Assembly: GCF_003946555.1 (NCBI RefSeq)
Contig: NZ_RHOO01000008.1
Coordinates: forward strand, 29,017 to 93,016
Source of the DNA: Companilactobacillus hulinensis
Lineage (GTDB): Bacteria; Bacillota; Bacilli; Lactobacillales; Lactobacillaceae
DNA: 64,000 nucleotides
Direction: 5' to 3'
In this document: in pieces, positions 58,279 through 64,000 of the stretch
How the letters are laid out: each line of letters starts with the position of its first letter
Numbering within the stretch: position 1 is the stretch's first letter
The notes under the pieces: model-generated
Told to the model about the DNA's origin: nothing
Database searches by the model: none
What the model saw: the letters and a program-made list of their open reading frames with translations, nothing else
Translations under genes and position numbers: made by a program

Positions 58279-59967
58279 TTATGCATTAATTGTTTCTTTT
58301 ATTCTCTCAACTGAACCGGCTTCAACACGTTCCAAAGCTGCAGAAATTGTTTCAACCGCATCAGCATACTCGTAGTCGTCATCAAACAAAGAACGGGCAC
58401 GACCAAGTTGATCAGTAAACTCAGCGTCCTTGTTATCATATCTGTTAGCATATTGTAATAACTTCTCAGCCAACTTGACGTTCATCTTCAAATCAGTTGT
58501 TTTTTGAACTAAATTATCCAAATCTTCTTGAGTAACAATTACCTGCTTGCTGATGTCTTCCATATTAATTTGATCAGCATCTAATTCATTATAGAGCTTC
58601 GTAATTTCATCATAGACCATATAGAAATAATCCAAGTAATCATCTGGTAACCCCTTAAGTCTAAGTTGCTCAACAATTTTCTTCTGAATCTCAAGACGTT
58701 TAGCGTACTTATCAACACTATTTCTGGCAATTCTTTCACTTGAAAGCATCTGATTAAAATTATCGTTGATTGATTTCTCACTGGATTCAATATCGTCCAA
58801 TTGAGAAACAATTGATTTAAAATCTTCCTCAGCTTTAGAAAAAATGGAATCCTTATCGGCAACATTTTGAACATCTTGATCATAACGAGTTCTAATATCG
58901 TTTAGAGCCGCTAGGTTCTCATTGAACTTCTTAGTATCAGTCTCGCTTAAAATATAATTGACGCTCAACTTCTGGATTCGACTGTCTAAACGATTGTGTT
59001 GGAACTTAGCGTGATTAATATAATCCAAAACAGGTTTCTGTTGCTTCAGAACACTCTGTTTTGCATCAATTTCAATTGTCAAAACATCATACAAATGGTC
59101 AATGTTTTGACGTATTTCTTCATTAGTATTGTTTACATAATCAAAATTCAATTCACCTAATTCAGAATTTGCTAAATCCAGACTATTTTGAACTTCCTTG
59201 ATCAATGCCTCAATATCTTCCTCAAAATTAAATTGCTGATTCAGAAGTTTTTGATAGACAGAATTGATCTCCTCAATTTGACCAGGGAATACTTCATTTA
59301 ATTCATGATGAAGTGGTTCAATCACCTTCAACTGATCAGTAATCAAACCAAGCTTAATCTTAACGTCATCCAAATACTGACTGGCCTCAATATGATCGCC
59401 CTTTTCAGTCAATTGCGTCTCTTTATCTAGTAACCCGGCTATTTCAGTAAGCTCATCCTCTAGCTTATCTGCCGCAGTTCCATAATTGAACGATTGAGTT
59501 AAGATTTCTTTGCGCAGGTCTTCGTAAGTCTGTTGAAGTGCCTCGCTTTGAGTAGCATTTAATTCATCGCTCTTAGATAATTCATCTAATGAATTAGAAA
59601 TACTATCAATCTTTTCCTTCAACGAAGTAAGACTCTCATCGACCTTGCGCAACGACTTGGCTGAACTGAATACCTTAAATTGCGTATTCATATATTCTGC
59701 TCCACGGATTGCAGTCAAAATGGTGGGAACAACTTCATTTAGTTGCTTTTGATAGTCTGACTTCAAACCACTGAATTGATCACGACTAGCTCCAGCTAAC
59801 TTCATATCTTCTAGTTTTCTTAATTTACCTGTTAACTTGTCTTTCTTTAATTCATCGGCACGTTCTTTATATGAATTTAAGATACCTGCGTTTTTCTTTT
59901 GCAAAAACCACATATACCATAGGAAGACTAAGACCAGTAAAATTATTCCAATAATAATTATCGACAC
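58279..59967 (-). CDS. ezrA: EzrA, septation-ring regulator
   Basis: Membrane-anchored spectrin-like protein that controls FtsZ ring formation in low-GC Gram-positives. The 562 residues have one N-terminal helix (about 3-21) and long helical-bundle repeats (about 25-555), with little else. The start codon is GTG, seven bases after GGGG. Typically next to rpsD, on the other strand, as here. Length agrees with the family (about 560-570). Confidence 0.95.
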   Translation of the reverse strand: MSIIIIGIILLVLVFLWYMWFLQKKNAGILNSYKERADELKKDKLTGKLRKLEDMKLAGASRDQFSGLKSDYQKQLNEVVPTILTAIRGAEYMNTQFKVFSSAKSLRKVDESLTSLKEKIDSISNSLDELSKSDELNATQSEALQQTYEDLRKEILTQSFNYGTAADKLEDELTEIAGLLDKETQLTEKGDHIEASQYLDDVKIKLGLITDQLKVIEPLHHELNEVFPGQIEEINSVYQKLLNQQFNFEEDIEALIKEVQNSLDLANSELGELNFDYVNNTNEEIRQNIDHLYDVLTIEIDAKQSVLKQQKPVLDYINHAKFQHNRLDSRIQKLSVNYILSETDTKKFNENLAALNDIRTRYDQDVQNVADKDSIFSKAEEDFKSIVSQLDDIESSEKSINDNFNQMLSSERIARNSVDKYAKRLEIQKKIVEQLRLKGLPDDYLDYFYMVYDEITKLYNELDADQINMEDISKQVIVTQEDLDNLVQKTTDLKMNVKLAEKLLQYANRYDNKDAEFTDQLGRARSLFDDDYEYADAVETISAALERVEAGSVERIKETINA

Positions 59968-60087
59968 TTTAACACCCCTAATGATGATTCAATATCATAT
60001 AACTTGAATTATACCAGAGAACCACCCCACTATTTATTTTAATAGTCTTTCATAATAAAGTTTTAAATATTCAACCAAAAATTTCTT

Positions 60088-60116
60088 TTGACATTGCCTA
60101 TCAATCACGTTACACT
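60088..60116 (+). promoter_or_regulatory. Strong promoter of rpsD
   Basis: TTGACA (60088-60093) and TACACT (60111-60116) are exactly 17 bases apart. About 170 bases of leader follow before the start codon. Confidence 0.85.
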
Positions 60117-60288
60117 AGTCTTCGTGTAAAATATGCAGCAAAGAGCGGCAAGAACGTCAACAGTTACCGACATTTTGTTCAACTAGTAACCCACGGCTGC
60201 ATGTGGTGAAAATTGTAGCGGCAACTGCACGAATGTTAAACTCTTGTTAATTATTTTACTCCATACAAAATTTTGGAGGAATTTATTT
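60117..60288 (+). promoter_or_regulatory. Structured rpsD leader, probable S4 autoregulatory site
   Basis: Long-range pairing of ATGCAGC (60133-60139) with GCTGCAT (60196-60202) closes a domain with an inner GTTAC/GTAAC pair, and GGCAACTGCAC (60220 area) is self-complementary. In Bacillus S4 protein binds a pseudoknot in its own leader. The function here is inferred from position and folding. Confidence 0.6.
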
Positions 60289-60897
60289 ATGTCTAGATAT
60301 ACAGGACCTCGTTGGAAATTATCACGTCGTTTAGGAATCTCACTTTCAGGTACAGGTAAGGAAATCGCTCGTCGTAACTATGCTCCTGGTCAACATGGCC
60401 AAAACAATCGTCGTAAGGTTTCAGAATACGGTCAACAATTAGCTGAAAAGCAAAAGTTACGTTTCATGTATGACGTTAACGAACGTCAATTCCGTAACCT
60501 ATTTAACCGTGCCGGTAAGCTTGATGGTATCCACGGTGTTAACTTGATGGTTCTTCTTGAAACACGTCTTGATAACGTTGTTTACAGATTAGGTCTAGCA
60601 AGCTCACGTCCACAAGCACGTCAACTTGTTAACCATGGTCACATCACAGTAGATGGCAAGCGCGTTGATATTCCATCATACGAAGTTCAAGTTGGTCAAA
60701 AGATCAGCCTTCGTGAAAAGTCAAAGGACTTAGCTATTGTTAAAGCTAACCTTGAAAATGTTGTTGGTCGTCCCGGTTTCGTAAACTTTGATGATAACAC
60801 ATTGACTGGTTCATTAGTACGTAACCCAGAACGTGACGAACTAGAACCAAATATTGATGAATCACTAGTTGTTGAATACTACAACCAAATCCTTTAA
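60289..60897 (+). CDS. rpsD: 30S ribosomal protein S4
   Basis: Primary 16S rRNA-binding protein that starts 30S assembly. From the ATG at 60289 (GGAGG upstream) the protein has 202 residues. It begins [16 protein letters not shown] with the S4 N-domain, followed by the S4 RNA-binding domain [19 protein letters not shown] segment, here quoted as [10 protein letters not shown]. The older annotated start 15 codons upward has no ribosome site. Single gene with own promoter and terminator. Confidence 0.98.
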   Translation: MSRYTGPRWKLSRRLGISLSGTGKEIARRNYAPGQHGQNNRRKVSEYGQQLAEKQKLRFMYDVNERQFRNLFNRAGKLDGIHGVNLMVLLETRLDNVVYRLGLASSRPQARQLVNHGHITVDGKRVDIPSYEVQVGQKISLREKSKDLAIVKANLENVVGRPGFVNFDDNTLTGSLVRNPERDELEPNIDESLVVEYYNQIL

Positions 60898-60908
60898 TAT
60901 TTTTCAAA

Positions 60909-60936
60909 ACATTCACTTCATGTGGATGTTTTTTTA
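60909..60936 (+). terminator. Terminator of rpsD
   Basis: AACATTCAC pairs with GTGGATGTT (one pair is a wobble) around TTCAT, followed by seven T. Confidence 0.88.
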
Positions 60937-60950
60937 TACCCAAAAACACA

Positions 60951-60986
60951 AAAAGAGGCTGCGAATTATTCTTTCGCAACCTCTTT
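60951..60986 (-). terminator. Terminator of the DUF1054 gene
   Basis: On the minus strand GAGGTTGCGAA pairs with TTCGCAGCCTC (one wobble) and is followed by five T. It overlaps the last codons of the gene. Confidence 0.9.
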
Positions 60987-61568
60987 ATTTGCTTGAACTA
61001 GCAACTTGCTCAAAGCAACAAACTTATCAAACAATAGTTCATCATAATTCCCCTGGTTAACTATGTCCGAGTCCTTTAATAGATCATATCCGATAACAAA
61101 ATCACTAGACTTCACTTTTGTATATCTTGAAACCACATCCAAATAATTATCAGAAGTCTTCATTTCAGCAATCGTATGATCATTTGACACCAGCCAACCA
61201 TCACTAACAATTTGATCATTCCACGAATTGATCAATGGATAATAATCAACACGATTCCGTGCATCAGCCAACAAGCCAAACGTTATAAAATATCTATCAG
61301 GCCATAATCCGAGCTCCAAATGTGGAGTCTTTTTATAACCTTTTTTATCCATGTTAATTGCCAACCAAGTATCAGGTGGTGGATTCTTAGTTCTTCTTTG
61401 ATGCTTAGCAATCTTTAAATAAAATTTTTCTTGATATTCTTGTTCAAGTTCATCAAGCAATTTATTCCCAAATATTTCAAACTTGGGATCAAGTTGTTCT
61501 CTGATAAGATCTAAGCGACCAGAAAGAGTATCATCATCAAATACGTCAAAATCATTTTTATTAAACAT
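60966..61568 (-). CDS. DUF1054 family protein (YktB-like)
   Basis: A 200-residue cytosolic protein of the DUF1054/UPF0637 family, function unknown. The ATG at 61568 is chosen because AAAGGGGAG lies before it. Features are DTWLAINMDKKGYKKTPHLELGLWPD, shown in part as WLAINMDKKGYKK, and DYYPLINSW. Convergent with rpsD and divergent from rarA. Confidence 0.9.
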   Translation of the reverse strand: MFNKNDFDVFDDDTLSGRLDLIREQLDPKFEIFGNKLLDELEQEYQEKFYLKIAKHQRRTKNPPPDTWLAINMDKKGYKKTPHLELGLWPDRYFITFGLLADARNRVDYYPLINSWNDQIVSDGWLVSNDHTIAEMKTSDNYLDVVSRYTKVKSSDFVIGYDLLKDSDIVNQGNYDELLFDKFVALSKLLVQANKEVAKE

Positions 61569-61682
61569 TTTATTCTCCCCTTTCATAATCCAAAAAATCT
61601 ATTTCAATAGTTGAGCATAAGTTTGTTTCTCTACTCAACTCTCTGTTGTAGAATATACTTATTGTACTATATAGGAGGTAAC

Positions 61683-62984
61683 ATGCAAAAACCACTAGCA
61701 TACCGTATGCGACCGACAAATATCGATCAAGTCGTCGGCCAGCAACATCTAGTGGGTCCAAACAAAATCATCCGCAGAATGGTTAATGCCAAAATGCTAT
61801 CTTCAATGATTTTGTACGGCCCACCTGGTATCGGCAAAACAAGTATTGCCAGCGCAATTGCTGGAAGCACCAAATACGCATTTCGCAAGCTAAATGCTGC
61901 GACTGATAGTAAAAAGGATCTACAAATAGTCGCTGAAGAAGCCAAAATGAGTGGAACAGTTGTCTTATTGCTTGATGAAATACATCGGCTAGACAAGACA
62001 AAGCAAGATTTCTTATTACCATTACTGGAACGTGGATCAATAATTTTGATTGGTGCCACGACTGAGAATCCATACATCAACATAAGCCCTGCCATTCGAT
62101 CTAGGGTACAAATATTTGAGTTGAAACCACTTCAACCAGATGATCTGAAACAAGCCGTTAAACGTGCACTAGCTGACAAAGAAAATGGTTTGGGTAATTA
62201 TAATGTCCAATTGGACGATAACGCGCTAGAACTACTTGTAAATTCAACAAATGGTGACTTGAGAAGTATTCTTAATGGGCTTGAACTTTCAGTTCTTTCA
62301 ACTGAGGAACAAGATGGTACAATACACATTGATTTAAAGGCAATTGAAGAGTCTGTTCAAAAAAAAGCCATTTCGGCAGATAAAAACGGTGATAGTCACT
62401 ACGATGTCATCTCCGCATTCCAAAAATCGATTCGCGGCAGTGACCCGGACGCAGCTCTATTGTACCTAGCCCGCTTACTTGAAGCTGGAGAACTCACCAC
62501 AGCCATCAGAAGGCTCTTAGTGTGCGCATATGAAGACATTGGTCTAGCTAACCCTCAAGCATGTCAACGTGCTGTACAAGCAGCTCAAGTGGCACAGATG
62601 GTTGGACTTCCCGAAGCTCGGATTCCACTGGCTAATGCCGTAATTGATTTATGTTTATGTCCCAAATCTAATTCTGGCATGTCGGCCATTGATGCAGCGC
62701 TTGAAGACGTCAGAAATGGCAAAGCCACATCTATTCCCGATGACTTAAAAGATGCACATTATAGTGGAGCTAAAAAATTAGGCCACGGTGTCGGATACAA
62801 ATATCCACACAGCTATCCAAACGCTTGGGTAAGTCAACAATATCTACCCGATAATTTAATTAATAGTAAATATTATGAACCTAAGACAACTGGTAAGTAC
62901 GAACAAGCTCTCAAAATGCGAATGGAACAGCTTGATCAGTTAAAAATAAAAGCAAAACGGAGTGGAAACAATAATGGCAATTAA
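61683..62984 (+). CDS. rarA: RarA/MgsA replication-associated AAA+ ATPase
   Basis: Acts at stalled replication forks. Starting at the ATG at 61683, after GGAGGT, the protein has 433 residues. It begins with KPLAYRMRPTN, has Walker A GPPGIGKTS, Walker B LLLDEIHRL, sensor 1 GATTENPY and the C-terminal tetramer domain with RRLLVCAYEDIGLANP. A longer frame upward has no ribosome site. It overlaps the next gene by 11 bases. Confidence 0.97.
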   Translation: MQKPLAYRMRPTNIDQVVGQQHLVGPNKIIRRMVNAKMLSSMILYGPPGIGKTSIASAIAGSTKYAFRKLNAATDSKKDLQIVAEEAKMSGTVVLLLDEIHRLDKTKQDFLLPLLERGSIILIGATTENPYINISPAIRSRVQIFELKPLQPDDLKQAVKRALADKENGLGNYNVQLDDNALELLVNSTNGDLRSILNGLELSVLSTEEQDGTIHIDLKAIEESVQKKAISADKNGDSHYDVISAFQKSIRGSDPDAALLYLARLLEAGELTTAIRRLLVCAYEDIGLANPQACQRAVQAAQVAQMVGLPEARIPLANAVIDLCLCPKSNSGMSAIDAALEDVRNGKATSIPDDLKDAHYSGAKKLGHGVGYKYPHSYPNAWVSQQYLPDNLINSKYYEPKTTGKYEQALKMRMEQLDQLKIKAKRSGNNNGN

Positions 62985-63255
62985 AATTTTAATGCTAATA
63001 TTCATCATTTTCTTATTAGCACTAGCATTCAATTTATGGTCACACAGAAACAGAAAGTTCCTGATTTACTCACCAAATGAAAACTTAAACTTGAAAACTA
63101 TTATGATAATTACAGCTGTCCTTTTACTATTAATTTCCATTACCGGTGTCATTATCGTAATCGTAGGCTCTAAAGAAAGCAATTTCATTACCCTTATACT
63201 GGGAAGTGTGGTTGCAGCCGGATTTTCAATTTATTTAGCAAATATTGGCAGATGA
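62974..63255 (+). CDS. Small three-helix membrane protein of unknown function
   Basis: I do not recognise this 93-residue protein. It begins at the ATG at 62974, inside the end of rarA, and has three hydrophobic segments (about 2-19, 40-65 and 70-90) with a basic loop after the first (WSHRNRKF). It could belong to a lactobacillar family of rarA-linked membrane proteins, but no function is known. Co-transcribed with rarA from the overlap. Confidence 0.8.
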   Translation: MAIKILMLIFIIFLLALAFNLWSHRNRKFLIYSPNENLNLKTIMIITAVLLLLISITGVIIVIVGSKESNFITLILGSVVAAGFSIYLANIGR

Positions 63256-63322
63256 CTGTATTTATATCATTCAATCAACTAAAATAAAGATGTAGATAAA
63301 GAATAATCAACGGGGTGATAAT

Positions 63323-63799
63323 ATGTTACAACAATACAAAAACATTCTCGTACCAATCGACGGCTCATTTGAGGCAGAACTTGCATTTAAAAAAGCAGTT
63401 GAAGTTGCAAAAAGAAATAAGGCCGCAGTTCATCTATTGCATGTAATTGATACACGTGCATTTCAAAATGTATCAAGCTTTGATTCAACTATGGTTGAAC
63501 AAATTACTGAAAAAGCTAAGGAAACAGTTAAGAGTTATGTTCAAACTGCCAAAGATGCAGGTTTAACTGACATTGACTACAGCATTGAATATGGTGCACC
63601 AAAGGCAATCATTGCTACCGACTTCCCTAAGAAGTTAGATGTAGACTTGATTATGATTGGTGCTACTGGTCTTAACGCTATGGAAAGATTGCTTATTGGT
63701 TCAGTTACCGAATACGTAACAAGAACAGCCGCATGTGACGTTCTTGTAGTAAGAACTGACCTTGATAACAAATCAATTCAAAAACCACGCAAAAAATAA
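63323..63799 (+). CDS. Universal stress protein UspA family
   Basis: Nucleotide-binding stress protein. The 158 residues show the Usp fold, with DGSFEAELAFKKAVEVA near the N-terminus, and the ATP motif GATGLNAMERLLIGS (G-2X-G-9X-GS) near residue 111-125, indicating an ATP-binding member. GGGGTGATAAT precedes the ATG. The C-terminus ends with a basic QKPRKK. Own promoter region and strong terminator. Confidence 0.95.
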   Translation: MLQQYKNILVPIDGSFEAELAFKKAVEVAKRNKAAVHLLHVIDTRAFQNVSSFDSTMVEQITEKAKETVKSYVQTAKDAGLTDIDYSIEYGAPKAIIATDFPKKLDVDLIMIGATGLNAMERLLIGSVTEYVTRTAACDVLVVRTDLDNKSIQKPRKK

Positions 63800-63810
63800 T
63801 AATATTATTA

Positions 63811-63852
63811 AAAAAAAGTGAGCTGATTTTAATTAATCAGCTCACTTTTTTT
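63811..63852 (+). terminator. Strong terminator after the universal stress gene
   Basis: AAAAGTGAGCTGATT pairs with AATCAGCTCACTTTT around TTAATT; T-runs exist on both strands. Confidence 0.95.
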
Positions 63853-63902
63853 ATTTCGTGAATTGTAAAATTAATCCGAACACCTAATCAAAAAAAAATA
63901 CC

Positions 63903-64000
63903 CATAGTAAATGTTTTACAATGGTAGTGACTAAACAGACCATGAAAGAAGACATTTACTATGAGCATATCTACTTTAACACAGTATCACCGTGGTGCCA
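63903..64000 (+). mobile_element. Possible left part of an insertion sequence
   Basis: From 63961 an open frame starts with ATG and reads MSISTLTQYHRGA before the window ends. This resembles the N-terminus of IS30-family transposases. A perfect 12-base inverted repeat, CATAGTAAATGT (63903-63914) and ACATTTACTATG (63952-63963), brackets the upstream region, the second copy covering the start codon. No direct repeats can be checked. Only 13 residues are visible, so this is a guess. Confidence 0.3.

Overview
The window is a stretch of core chromosome from a low-GC Gram-positive bacterium of the family Lactobacillaceae. The evidence is an AT-rich sequence with strong GGAGG-type ribosome binding sites, the Lactobacillales order of the division and cell-wall cluster (mraZ to divIVA, then T-box and ileS), DUF1831, DUF4044, DUF1054 and UPF0223 family proteins, a pyruvate dehydrogenase operon beside a D-lactate dehydrogenase, and RNase J with RpoY. 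A Companilactobacillus-like genus would fit, but I cannot fix the genus from sequence reading alone.

Layout. 1-6312, minus strand: comEA-comEC (DNA uptake; comEC runs off the left edge), then a second unit ftsW-ylbG-rsmD-coaD-sepM. 6313-9648: a structured non-coding stretch, typA, an inositol-phosphatase-like gene and a UPF0223 gene. 9742-15733, minus: pdhABCD and a D-lactate dehydrogenase. 15962-19691, plus: def, rpoY-rnjA and a diacylglycerol kinase-like gene, ending tail-to-tail with recD2. 19715-29253, minus: recD2, a TPR gene, a histidine phosphatase, mnmA with its cysteine desulfurase, mtnN, a small membrane protein, a Nudix hydrolase and an MFS exporter. 29296-45729, minus: csp, ileS (with T-box) and the complete division and wall cluster divIVA-ylmH-ylmG-sepF-ftsZ-ftsA-divIB-murG-murD-mraY-pbp-ftsL-rsmH-mraZ. 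A 39-residue DUF4044 gene lies divergently upstream of mraZ.

46138-59967, minus: thiT under a TPP riboswitch, minD-minC-mreD-mreC-mreB (shape and septum placement), radC, folC, valS (T-box), thiI with a second cysteine desulfurase, and ezrA. 60289-64000, mostly plus: rpsD behind a strong promoter and structured leader, a convergent DUF1054 gene, rarA, a small membrane protein, a universal stress protein, and at the right edge the first 40 bases of a coding region that may be an insertion-sequence transposase.

The genes fit together as a growth and division block: septum and wall synthesis (ftsW, dcw cluster, ezrA, sepF, divIVA), elongation and site selection (mre, min), translation quality and supply (ileS, valS, rpsD, def, typA, the two tRNA 4- and 2-thiolation modules) and central carbon metabolism (pdh, ldh). 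I found no CRISPR array, prophage, tRNA, rRNA or obvious defence island, and no convincing new multi-gene system. The observations worth a second look are regulatory or small: the MraZ operator repeats, a folded 3' region below typA, the hidden microprotein, the SD-embedding terminator of thiT, the disordered DivIVA tail and the possible insertion-sequence edge.
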